DNA of 64,000 nt, from positions 81,122-145,121 of the forward strand of contig JAAYYU010000042.1 in the NCBI GenBank assembly GCA_012515235.1, read 5' to 3'. Within the stretch, counting starts at the first letter, position 1, and every line of letters starts with the position of its first letter. The notes below the pieces were generated by a model. It searched no databases. It saw only the letters and a list, made by a program, of their open reading frames with translations, and had not been told where the DNA came from. Below are positions 1 through 9,100 of the stretch, piece after piece. The position numbers and the translations under genes were made by a program. The stretch comes from Candidatus Anammoximicrobium sp. GTDB lineage: Bacteria > Planctomycetota > Planctomycetia > Pirellulales > Pirellulaceae.

Positions 1-169
1 CGGCGCGGGCGAAATGATCGCCGAAGCGGTGCTGGCCATCGAAATGGGATGCGAAGTCCGCGATATCACCGAAGCCGTACACCCGCATCCGACGTTGAGC
101 GAAACGCTAATGAACGCGGGCGAAGTCTTCTTCGGCACCGCGACGGAGATCTACAAACCGCGCCGGTAG
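1..169 (+). CDS. lpd: Dihydrolipoyl dehydrogenase, C-terminal end (truncated by window edge)
   Basis: Only the last 55 residues are visible (reading frame from base 2; stop TAG at 167-169). They contain the family's C-terminal dimerisation segment, with GAGEMIAEAV followed about 25 residues later by HPHPTLSE. That His and Glu form the acid/base pair of the neighbouring subunit's active site in E3 flavoproteins. The enzyme reoxidises dihydrolipoyl groups with NAD+. It lies 85 bp upstream of aceE on the same strand, so this is the E3 of a pyruvate dehydrogenase operon. The 5' part is outside the window. Confidence 0.9.
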   Translation, partial: GAGEMIAEAVLAIEMGCEVRDITEAVHPHPTLSETLMNAGEVFFGTATEIYKPRR

Positions 170-254
170 CGGCAGGCGGTCGCCACCGAAGCAGGCCGGC
201 TTGTTCGGATTCATCCGGCTGCTGACACCGCACGCAAGACAGAGGTTTGCACAC

Positions 255-2984
255 ATGGCCGACACGGAAACGCCCGACACCGCCGAAGAAAAATTGGAGG
301 AGGCCTTTCTCAGCCAGGTCCTGGACGTTGACCCCGCCGAGACCGCGGAATGGCTCGACTCGCTCCAGTACGTGCTGAAAGAAAAAGGCCCGGACCGCGC
401 CAAGTACCTGCTGACGATGCTGCAGAAAAAGGCCACCCTGGAGGGCGTCGGGATCCCGACCGCGGCCAATACGCCCTACGTCAACACCATCCCCGCCGAC
501 AAACAGCCCGTCTATCCAGGCAACCGTGAACTGGAACGTCGCATCAAAAGCATCCTTCGCTGGAACGCCATGGCCATGGTCGTGCGGGCCAATCGCGAGC
601 ACGACGGGATCGGCGGCCACATCTCCACCTACGCCTCCGCCGCCACGCTGTACGAAGTCGCCTTCAACCATTTCCTGCGGGGACGCGGCGACAGCGGCTA
701 CGACGGCGACCAGGTCTACATCCAGGGCCATGCCTCGCCGGGCATCTACGCGCGCGCCTTCCTGGAAGGCCGCTTGTCCGAGGAACAACTGGCAAACTTC
801 CGCCGCGAACTGCAACCGGGCGGCGGGCTGTCCTCGTACCCGCATCCCTGGCTGATGCCGGACTTCTGGGAGTTCCCCACGGTCTCGATGGGACTGGGCC
901 CGATCATGGCGATCTACCAGGCCCGGTTCAACGAGTACCTCCGCGACCGCGGCATCAAGGACACCAGCCAGCAGAAGGTCTGGGCGTTCCTGGGCGACGG
1001 CGAATGCGACGAGCCCGAAACGCTGGGCGCGATCACGCTGGCCTCCCGCGAGAAACTGCACAACCTGATCTTCGTGATCAACTGCAATCTGCAGCGACTG
1101 GACGGACCGGTCCGCGGCAACGGGAAAATCATCCAGGAATTGGAGGCCTTGTTCCGAGGCGCCGGCTGGAACGTGATCAAGGTCATCTGGGGCCACGACT
1201 GGGATCCGCTCCTGGAAAAAGACGAAACCGGGTTGCTGGTCAAACGGATGGATGAATGCGTCGACGGCCAGTACCAGAAGTACACCGCCATGCCCGGCGC
1301 GTACATCCGCGAGCACTTTTTTGGCAAGTACCCCGAGCTGCTGAAACTGGTCGAAAAGTTCTCGGACGAGAAACTGGAGAGATTGCGCCGCGGCGGGCAT
1401 GATCCCGAAAAGGTCTACGCGGCGTTCAAGTCGGCGATGGAAAGCGAAGACCGCCCGACGGTAATCCTGGCCAAGACGATCAAAGGCTACGGCTTGGGCG
1501 AGGGCGGCGAGGGGCTGAATATCGCTCACCAGAAGAAAAAGGCCAACGAAGACGAACTGCGCGAGTTCCGCAGCCGCTTTGGCATCCCGGTTTCCGACGA
1601 GCAGATCTCTGTCACGCCGTTCTATCGTCCGGCCGAGGACAGCTCCGAGGTCCGCTATCTGAAAGCCCGCCGCAAGACCCTGGGCGGCTACCTGCCCAGT
1701 CGGCCCACCGAGGCGCCCCGCATCGAAGTCCCGACGATCGCCGAATACCAGGAGTTCCTGGGCGGCAGCAAAGGCAAAGAGATGTCCACGACGATGGGCT
1801 TCGTGCGCCTGCTGGACAAGCTATGCCGCGATCCGAGGATTGGCAAGCTGGTCGTGCCGATCGTGCCCGACGAGTCGCGGACCTTCGGTATGGAGGGCAT
1901 GTTCCGCAAGATCGGCATCTACTCGCACGCCGGCCAGTTGTACGAGCCGGTCGATTCCGAGCAGCTGATGTATTACAAGGAAGCCCAGGACGGCCAGATC
2001 CTGGAAGAGGGGATCACCGAGGCGGGCTCGATGGCCTCCTTCATCGCCGCCGGCACGGCCTACTCGCAGCACGGCGTGAACATGATTCCGTTCTTCATCT
2101 ACTACTCGATGTTCGGATTCCAGCGGATCGGCGATTTGATCTGGGCGGCGATGGACCTGCGCGCCAAGGGCTTCATGATGGGCGGCACCGCCGGTCGCAC
2201 CACGCTCAACGGCGAAGGCCTCCAGCACCAGGACGGCCACAGCCTGCTGAACGCCATCGCCTTTCCCATGATCCGCTGTTATGACCCGGCCTATGCGTAC
2301 GAGACCGCCGTCATCGTCATGGACGGTTTGAAGCGGCTGTATGCCGATGGCGAAGCCGCCATCTACTATCTCACCGTCGAGAACGAAAACTATGTCATGC
2401 CCGAAATGCCGCCAGGCGTCGAAGAAGGCATTCTCCGCGGCCTGTACAAGCTGTCGGCGGCCGACGCCGCCGGCAAGGGCAAACGCCAACTGCACGTCCA
2501 CTTGTTCGGCAGCGGAGCGATTCTGAATTCGGCCTTGCAGGCCCAGCAGATCCTGGCGGACCAGTTCGGTGTGTCCAGTCAGGTGTGGAGCGTGACCAGC
2601 TACACGCAACTGGCCCGCGAAGCCCAGGACTGCGCCCGCTGGAACATGCTGCACCCAACCGCTCCGCCGCGCCAGAGCTACCTGGAGCAAATCCTGGCGG
2701 GCGAGCAAGGCGTCTTCGTGGCCGCGTCCGATTACGTGCGAGCCGTCGCCGAACAGGTGCGGCCCTGGATTCCCGGCGACTACTGCACGCTGGGCTGCGA
2801 CGGCATGGGCCGCAGCGAGACGCGGGAAGCCCTGCGGCGGCATTTCGAGGTGGATGCCCAGGCGATCACCATCGCCGCCCTGCACCGCCTGCAAAAGCAA
2901 GGGCATCTCAAGGCGGACACGGTCGCCAAGGCGATCCGCGATTTGGGTTTCGATCCGGAAAAAGAAAACCCCTTGTGGGCATGA
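255..2984 (+). CDS. aceE: Pyruvate dehydrogenase E1 component, homodimeric type
   Basis: A 909-residue protein, close to the roughly 890 of enterobacterial AceE. It is the single-chain E1 that decarboxylates pyruvate with thiamine diphosphate and acetylates the lipoyl domain of E2. The ThDP/Mg motif GDGE starts near residue 247 and is followed about 30 residues on by the NCNLQRLDG segment. Other AceE hallmarks are the SSYPHPWLMPDFWEFPTVSMGLGP segment (here split by many identities) and the downstream transketolase-like pyrimidine domain with GGTAGRTTLNGEGLQHQDGHS-type sequence. The frame is open from 201, but ATG 255 (MADTETPDT) fits the family start. Its stop overlaps an in-frame ATG of aceF (ATGA at 2981), so translational coupling is likely. 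Its cofactor is made by the thi operon 8 kb downstream. Confidence 0.95.
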   Translation: MADTETPDTAEEKLEEAFLSQVLDVDPAETAEWLDSLQYVLKEKGPDRAKYLLTMLQKKATLEGVGIPTAANTPYVNTIPADKQPVYPGNRELERRIKSILRWNAMAMVVRANREHDGIGGHISTYASAATLYEVAFNHFLRGRGDSGYDGDQVYIQGHASPGIYARAFLEGRLSEEQLANFRRELQPGGGLSSYPHPWLMPDFWEFPTVSMGLGPIMAIYQARFNEYLRDRGIKDTSQQKVWAFLGDGECDEPETLGAITLASREKLHNLIFVINCNLQRLDGPVRGNGKIIQELEALFRGAGWNVIKVIWGHDWDPLLEKDETGLLVKRMDECVDGQYQKYTAMPGAYIREHFFGKYPELLKLVEKFSDEKLERLRRGGHDPEKVYAAFKSAMESEDRPTVILAKTIKGYGLGEGGEGLNIAHQKKKANEDELREFRSRFGIPVSDEQISVTPFYRPAEDSSEVRYLKARRKTLGGYLPSRPTEAPRIEVPTIAEYQEFLGGSKGKEMSTTMGFVRLLDKLCRDPRIGKLVVPIVPDESRTFGMEGMFRKIGIYSHAGQLYEPVDSEQLMYYKEAQDGQILEEGITEAGSMASFIAAGTAYSQHGVNMIPFFIYYSMFGFQRIGDLIWAAMDLRAKGFMMGGTAGRTTLNGEGLQHQDGHSLLNAIAFPMIRCYDPAYAYETAVIVMDGLKRLYADGEAAIYYLTVENENYVMPEMPPGVEEGILRGLYKLSAADAAGKGKRQLHVHLFGSGAILNSALQAQQILADQFGVSSQVWSVTSYTQLAREAQDCARWNMLHPTAPPRQSYLEQILAGEQGVFVAASDYVRAVAEQVRPWIPGDYCTLGCDGMGRSETREALRRHFEVDAQAITIAALHRLQKQGHLKADTVAKAIRDLGFDPEKENPLWA

Positions 2985-2995
2985 GAAAGACAGCC

Positions 2996-4381
2996 ATGAG
3001 CATCCAAGTTCGCGTTCCCGATCTGGGCGATGGTATCGAGTCCGGCGATGTCCTCGAAATCCTGGTCCGCGCTGGCGATCAGATCAAGAAGGATCAAGGC
3101 ATCGTCGAGTTGGAGACGGACAAGGCGACCGTCGAGGTGCCCAGCAGCCATGCCGGCAAGATCAGCCAGGTTCACATCAAGCCCGGACAAAGCGTCGCCG
3201 TGGGGGACGTCCTGATCACGCTCGAATCGGAAGCGGGCGCAGACACGCCGGCTCCCGCGGCGAAAGCGGCTCCTTCGGCCGCCAAGTCCGCCCCGGCGCA
3301 ACCCGCAAAACCCGCCGCATCCCAGCCCTCGCCCAAATCCCAGCCCTCGCCCAAATCGCAACCCGCCGCCAAATCGCAGCCCCCCGCCCCGTCCGCCGAT
3401 GACGACGCGGCCATGTTCGTCTCCCGAGAACCACCCGCCAGTCCCGCTACCCCGCCTTCCGGAAGCACCACGGCCGGCGCGGGCATCGCCGCCAGTCCCG
3501 CCGTCCGCCGGTTCGCGCGCGAAGTGGGCGTCGATCTGCGGATGGTCCACGGCAACGGACCTGGCGGGCGCATCACCCGCGAGGACGTGCTGGAAGCGGT
3601 GCGCAAAGCCAGCCAGACCGCCGCCGCGTCGTCGGCCGTCCGCGCCGGTCCCGGCGAACCTTCCACGGACAACTGGGGACCGATTCGCATCGAGAAGATG
3701 CCCAAGATCCGCCGCACGATCGCGATCCAGATGCACAAGTCGTGGGAAACCTGCCCGCGCGTCACGAACTTCGACGACGCGGACGTCACGGAATTGGAAC
3801 GTATCCGAGTGTCCAGCAAAGCGGACTACGCCGCCCGCGGCATCAAACTGACTTCGCTGCCGTTTGTGATCAAAGCCGTCGCCATGTCGCTGCGGAACCA
3901 TCCCGTCGTCAACGCCTCGATCGACATGGAGAACGAGCGGATCATCTACAAGGACTACGTCAACCTGGGCATCGCCGTCGACACCGACCGCGGACTGGTC
4001 GTGCCCTCGCTCCGCAACGCCGACCGGCTGTCCATTCCCGAAATCGCCCGGCAACTGTCCGGCATCGCCGAAAAGGTCCGCAACAGCGAATTCACGATCG
4101 ACGACCTGCGGGGCAGCACGTTTACGATCAGCAACCTGGGCGCCGTCGGCGGCACGTACTCGACGCCCATCATCAACGTGCCCGAAGTCGCCATCCTGCT
4201 GATCGGCCGCTCCCGCAAGTTGCCCGTGGTGCTGGAGAACGACCGCATCGAGGCCCGGCTGGTCATGCCCCTGAGCTTATCCTACGACCACCGCATCGTC
4301 GACGGCGCCGTCGCGGCCCGCTTCCTGAACGACGTGATCGGCTACCTGGGCGCCCCCAGCCGCCTGCTGCTGGCCCCGTGA
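2996..4381 (+). CDS. aceF: Dihydrolipoamide acetyltransferase (E2)
   Basis: E2 core of the pyruvate dehydrogenase complex, 461 residues from ATG 2996. An ATG at 2981 overlapping the aceE stop would add five residues. Domain order: one lipoyl domain (residues about 1-78, lipoylated Lys43 in ETDKATVEVPS), a long Ala/Pro/Lys/Gln linker holding a short tandem repeat (PSPKSQ-PSPKSQ-PAAKSQ), a peripheral-subunit-binding domain (ASPAVRRFAREVGVDL...GRITREDV), and the catalytic acyltransferase domain ending in SYDHRIVDG with catalytic His432. A single lipoyl domain is at the low end for partners of homodimeric AceE. Together with lpd and aceE this makes a complete complex. Confidence 0.94.
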   Translation: MSIQVRVPDLGDGIESGDVLEILVRAGDQIKKDQGIVELETDKATVEVPSSHAGKISQVHIKPGQSVAVGDVLITLESEAGADTPAPAAKAAPSAAKSAPAQPAKPAASQPSPKSQPSPKSQPAAKSQPPAPSADDDAAMFVSREPPASPATPPSGSTTAGAGIAASPAVRRFAREVGVDLRMVHGNGPGGRITREDVLEAVRKASQTAAASSAVRAGPGEPSTDNWGPIRIEKMPKIRRTIAIQMHKSWETCPRVTNFDDADVTELERIRVSSKADYAARGIKLTSLPFVIKAVAMSLRNHPVVNASIDMENERIIYKDYVNLGIAVDTDRGLVVPSLRNADRLSIPEIARQLSGIAEKVRNSEFTIDDLRGSTFTISNLGAVGGTYSTPIINVPEVAILLIGRSRKLPVVLENDRIEARLVMPLSLSYDHRIVDGAVAARFLNDVIGYLGAPSRLLLAP

Positions 4382-4973
4382 CCTCCCGGACGATCCGGAA
4401 CCCGACTTGGCGAAATCCGCATCCCCGCCTTTGCCTCACCGTCCACCGCTCGCACTCCGCGAGCGGAACCTCGTCGCGCAGCGACGCTTCAACACAACCC
4501 GCCCTCCAAGCCGCTCGTATCGATTCGCGTCATGCCGGCCTTGCACACGAGCCGAATTCGCATGGACGGTGGCGAGCCGGCGAGACGCGTCGCTGGTGGT
4601 GAATATCGCTCGACCGAGACGAACTCCGCCGTGGCGTCCCCGGCGCTGCCTCGATCCGCAACACAATCCTGGAATCGCAAAAAACGGACCACGCAGCTCG
4701 CCGAAACACGTCGTCCCTGCGACGCACCGAGCGACCCCGAATCCGTCCCGGCGCGTGGTGGGCAAAAAACTGATTGCCGCCCGCCCCGCGTTGCAGTAAG
4801 ATGCCCGTCGGTCGGAGGTGCTGCGGTCCAGCCCTGGCCGAACGTCGCCCACGAAGCGTGCCGACAAACCTTCGGGTGGACCGAGGCGGCGTTGAGGTTT
4901 AGCGGGATGGAGGGTTGGCGTGTCCCGTCGCCGCTCGGTCATCCCCGTCCCCGCCGTCGAAAGGTTGACAATC
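4382..4973. other. Intergenic stretch without a supported gene
   Basis: About 590 bp between aceF and a methyltransferase gene. Open frames exist on both strands (4407-4799 +, 4436-4975 -, 4532-5011 +), but their translations are Arg/Pro/Ser-rich, match no family and lack ribosome binding sites. No hairpin followed by a T-run was found. It may be decayed coding sequence; nothing firmer can be said. Confidence 0.5.
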
Positions 4974-5729
4974 ATGGACGTATGGAAGTTCTACGACATC
5001 ACTCACCGTGAACATGTGATATGCAATCCTACGAGCGAAGAAAAACTGACGCGTCTGGTGGAGCTTCTGCGCCTCCCGGTTAACGCGCAGGTCGTTGACA
5101 TTGCGTGTGGTAAGGGCGAGTTTTTGATTCGCTTGGCGGAAGCCTATGACGCTCGTGGCATGGGCATCGACATTTCTCCTTTCGTCATCGCCGAGGCAGA
5201 AAGACGGCTCCAGACGCGGGCCCCGAGTGCTGACATCACCTTCACTCAGATGAATGGTGCGGATTTCAAGCCAGGCGAGCCGCACAGCTTGGATCTAGCG
5301 TCATGTATCGGTGCCAGTTGGGTCTTCGGGGGGCATGCTACTACGCTCGAAACGCTGATCTGCATGGTGAGGCCCGGCGGCTGGGTAATCGTGGGAGAGC
5401 CATACTGGCGGCAGGAGCCGTCAGGGGATTACCTAGAGGCGTCTGGGTGCGCGCGAGAGGATTTCGGGAGCCACTTCTCGAATGCAGAAGCCGGAGAGCA
5501 GCGAGGAACGGAGCTTGTTCACACCATCGTGAGCAGCAAGGACGACTGGGACAGGTATGAGGGCCTGCAATGGTTCGCGACAGCCGAGTACGCTCGCACG
5601 CATCCAGATGATCCCGACTTGGCGAACTTGGTTGAGCGCGTAAGCAAGGCGAGGGCGGCGTACCTGCGTTGGGGGCGCGACACGCTTGGTTGGGCGATCT
5701 ACATGTTCAGATTGCGTTCTGCGGCCTGA
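4974..5729 (+). CDS. Class I SAM-dependent methyltransferase
   Basis: A 251-residue protein with the Rossmann-type SAM motif VVDIACGKGEFLIRLAE (residues about 40-56), an acidic end of strand 2 (MGIDISP) and the post-motif segment FTQMNGADF. MVRPGGWVIVGEPYW corresponds to motif III. The frame is open from 4920, but ATG 4974 (MDVWKFYD) is preceded by GAAAGG and starts where the fold starts. The substrate cannot be told; it resembles small-molecule methyltransferases of the UbiE/Methyltransf_25 type. It sits alone between two gene-poor stretches, and its codon use seems less GC-biased than the neighbours (tttttg, ggtaag, gcttgg), which hints at recent acquisition. Confidence 0.8.
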   Translation: MDVWKFYDITHREHVICNPTSEEKLTRLVELLRLPVNAQVVDIACGKGEFLIRLAEAYDARGMGIDISPFVIAEAERRLQTRAPSADITFTQMNGADFKPGEPHSLDLASCIGASWVFGGHATTLETLICMVRPGGWVIVGEPYWRQEPSGDYLEASGCAREDFGSHFSNAEAGEQRGTELVHTIVSSKDDWDRYEGLQWFATAEYARTHPDDPDLANLVERVSKARAAYLRWGRDTLGWAIYMFRLRSAA

Positions 5730-5876
5730 CCGTCATTGAACGCGAGCGGCGGGTCGCGTTGGAATCGAGGGGATGGTTGTTCGGCCGCCGCCGGTTGAAT
5801 CGTGTCCTCACCGCGGCCACCTCATCGCCCCCTTGCTCACCCCCGCCGACGTCCCGCCCCGCGCCGTCCTCGGCCA

Positions 5877-5897
5877 CCACGCTGCTTGCCAGCGTGG
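5877..5897. repeat. Dispersed palindrome family A, copy 1
   Basis: CCACGCTG-CTTGC-CAGCGTGG: perfect 8-bp stem and 5-nt loop. Homology continues outward on the right as GAGCCATGTTCA, which is the reverse complement of the TGAACAT.GCTC arm next to copies 2 and 3, so this copy lies in opposite orientation. Confidence 0.85.
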
Positions 5898-5955
5898 AGC
5901 CATGTTCAGGGCCAGCGTCGTCCCGTTTGATGCGTCCTGCATCTTGAACATCGCT

Positions 5956-5976
5956 CCACGCTGGCAAGCAGCGTGG
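5956..5976. repeat. Dispersed palindrome family A, copy 2
   Basis: CCACGCTG-GCAAG-CAGCGTGG with left flank TTGAACATCGCT and right flank TGGC. Same core as copy 1, inverted, 79 bp away. Confidence 0.85.
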
Positions 5977-6024
5977 TGGCGAAGGCGGCCGATTTCGTGG
6001 ACCTCTCTGGTTTTGAACACCGCT

Positions 6025-6045
6025 CCACGCTGGCGAGCAGCGTGG
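6025..6045. repeat. Dispersed palindrome family A, copy 3
   Basis: CCACGCTG-GCGAG-CAGCGTGG with left flank TTGAACACCGCT. Direct repeat of copy 2 at a 69-bp step; the loop differs by one base (GCAAG versus GCGAG) while the stem is unchanged. Confidence 0.85.
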
Positions 6046-6158
6046 TGGCGACCTGTCGAGGCTGGCAGAACACCCTCTTCCCACGTTCCCGTGCATGGCG
6101 GCATGGGCTATTGTGTATGTGCCGCTACGGCGAGTCCGTGCCGAAAGAGAGGTTCCCC

Positions 6159-9100
6159 ATGTTGTCACGAGCTGCAGCACTCGGCGTCTTCGTCACCCTG
6201 CTACTCAGCGTCGCTTCGCTGGCGGGTGGGCACCGCCTCGAAATAGCCGCCGGCCTGCGGTTGGAGTTGTCGGACGAGGGACGCGTCGCCCAGATCTTGA
6301 TCGGCGGGAGCGCGTTGCCGCTGCGTGGGACCGGCGGGCTGGCGATTGCTGATTTCAAGCACCAGCCGGCTGCGGTGAACCTCGTGCCCAACGCGGGTTT
6401 CGAGGACGGCGCGACGGGCTGGCGTCTGGCCCAAGGGCAGTCGCTGGATTCGAGCGTGGCGCACTTCGGCCAGACTTCGGCCCGGCTGGAGGTGGCGGGG
6501 CCGGAAACGGCCAGCTCGAACCTGGAAGTCGTCGTACCGGCCAAGCCGAACACTCGGTATCGGGTCGGGATGTGGCTGCGTCGGCAAGGGGTCGGCGTGT
6601 GCGGGGCGTACGCGTCCGAGCGGGACGAAAACGGGCGACTGAGCGGCAAACAGAGTCAGGTCGGCGCGGTGATTCCCAAGCAGGACGGCGTCTGGCTGCC
6701 GCTGGCTTGGGAAATCGTGACGGAGCCGGCCACTCGCCGGCTCTCGCTGCGGGCCGACATCTACCGCTCGACCGGCACGCTGTGGCTGGACGATTACTTC
6801 ATCGAAGAAGTGAGCGAAGGCGTCTACGAACCGGTGGCCGGAAAGACGCAGCCTGTGGCCGACGGGGTTGCCCTGCAAACCGCCTTGCCGGAACGCGGAC
6901 TGGAGGTCGACGCGGTGGTCCGGCGGGGAAAGGACTGTCTGCGGATCGACGGCGAGGTCCGCGACACGACCGGCGAAGATCGGGCGCTTGGAGTGCGGTT
7001 CGCCCTGCCGCTGGACTTGGCCGGCTGGACTTGGCATCGCGACGCGGAGGAGCGGGAGTCGATTCAAGCGGGACCTGTGTATCGCCACACGTACAAGTGC
7101 CGCACGGGGATCGGAGTGTGCTCGGTCTATCCCTGGTCGGCGGTGACCGGCCCGGACGCGGGGCTGAGTCTGGCCCTGCCGCTGGCCCAGGGACCGCGTG
7201 TGTTCTTGCTGCAACACGATCAGAACCGGCAGGAGACATCGCTCACGTTCTTCTTGGGACTCGCGAAGGACGCGGGCCGTCATCCCGGCCGCGCGCCGTT
7301 TTCGTTCGTCCTGTACGCGCACGATCCGGCCTGGGGCATGCGTTCGGCGATGGAAACCTATTACCGGCTGTTTCCGGAGAGTTTCGTCAAGCGGCCGACG
7401 TTCGAGGGCTATCTGAACTATGCCAACATGGAACGCTTCGACCCGGCCAACCACGCGCTCGTCGTCAATTCACGGGATGCGTTGGATGACGCCAGCGACT
7501 TTGGCGAGGGCTACAAGTTCCTGTGGCACCTGCACGGCTGTTACGACTTTCGCCAGGTGGCCTACGACGATCCGAATCCAAAACGGCCGGACGATGAGAT
7601 CGTGTTCGGGCTCTTGCGCGAGATGGCTACGGCCGAAGCGTCGCGTCGGCGAGATTACACGCCGACCGCCGAGACGCTGAAGAAGATCGTCTTCGGCCCC
7701 CGCGGCGAGATCTCCTATATCGGCGACACGCGGTACTGGCGGGCTCACGAAGGTTACAACCACACCGACCAGCCCGGCTGGGGACTGAATTTCCGCGTGA
7801 ACGAAGATCCGGACGTCTCGCCATTCCTGGCCAAAGTGGCTCGCCGCAAGGCCGAAGAGTACGCCCGCACCGAGGGCCGTCGCGATTGGGACGCGACCTT
7901 TACGGCCGACGCCATCGAAGGTTATTTCGCCAACATGGGCGGACCCGACTACCGCCGCGAGCACTTCCGCACTACGCGCGTGCCGCTGGCCTTCGGCTAC
8001 GAGAACCTTCAGCCCTGCCTGCCCAATACCATCTGGGATTTTCATCACGCGGCTTGGTGGCCGATTACCGAGCAATACAAGATCGCCACCTATGGCAACG
8101 CCAACGGTTACGAGCAGTTCTTTACGATGCCGTTCGTCGACGTGCCGATGACGGAAGGCAATTGGGACCCGAAGCACCAAGGCCGGCTCGATCGGTTCAT
8201 GCGGGCAGTCAACTACCGGAAGATCTGGCGCTACTGGCACGCCTGGAACAAGTCGGGCGGCTACGGCGACCGCGACCCGGCCAACGTGCAAGCCCACTTC
8301 CGCGGCGGCCTGGCCTGTGCCATCTATCCGGCGGTGGCCTGCGTCCAATCGGCCACGGGCGACCTGGAGCCGCATCGCGCGTGGTACCGGCAGTATGTGC
8401 CGGCCATCGAAGAACTGTCGACGGCCGGCTGGGAACCGGTGCCCTATGCCAAGGCCAGCGAAGGCGTCGTCGTCGAGCGGTTTGGAGATTTCGCGCGGGG
8501 GGAACTGCATTTCACGTTCCGCAATTATGCCGACCGGCCTGTGGATGCCGTGCTGGGCGTTGATTGGAAATCGCTGGGCGTCGGGGAGGCCGACGAGTTG
8601 GTGGCGATCGACATCGTGCCGCGAACGCCGCAATGCGTGCCGGTCGTTCGGCGCGACGACGTTCACGTGGTCTTGGAGGCCGACGGGGCACGGGCTCTTT
8701 GGATCGGCACCCGCGTGCAGGCGGCCCACCACGGTTTCCGGTTGGCGGCAGCGACGCTGGAAAAGATCCGGCGGTTGTTTGCCTCGGAGTTGGACTCCGC
8801 GAGCACGGCGGCGCTGGACACCGCCGGGCAGGTCGCCCAGGTCGGCGTGAGTGCCAAGGGCCGTGCGGCGCTCGATCAGGCCGAGTCGCTGCAACAAGCG
8901 GCGGACCGCCTGGCCAAGGATCTCAAGACCCGCTCGCCCGTCGACTTGCAGAAACTGCTGTTCCGCCTGCGGGCCGAGGTTTCGCTGGCCCCGGTGGCGC
9001 TCTTGGAGCTGGAACTGCAGGCGCCACGCATTGTCGGCGACGCGCGGAAGGGGCAAGCTGCCGCCGTGGCCGCGAGGTTTGTCAGCGGCACGACCAAGAC

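Larger units (their letters stand above)
5730..6158. other. Intergenic stretch carrying three dispersed palindromes
   Basis: About 430 bp with no credible gene. The long reverse-strand frame (5707-6180) and two forward frames are created by the palindromes listed separately at 5877, 5956 and 6025. The last 20 bp hold the AAAGAGAGG ribosome binding site of the next gene. Confidence 0.6.

Noticed and set aside
4436..4975. Reverse ORF of 179 codons upstream of the methyltransferase
   Set aside because: No ribosome binding site, no recognisable domain, Arg-rich low-quality sequence.
5877..6045. CRISPR-like array
   Set aside because: Repeat cores are regularly spaced, but copies are in mixed orientation, number three per site, spacers are not of uniform length, and no cas gene is near.
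5707..6180. Hypothetical ORFs across palindrome family A (also 11137-11874)
   Set aside because: Their repeated peptide phrases (such as APRWQAAWW and STLASSVVA) are direct translations of the palindromes in several frames, so they are not proteins.
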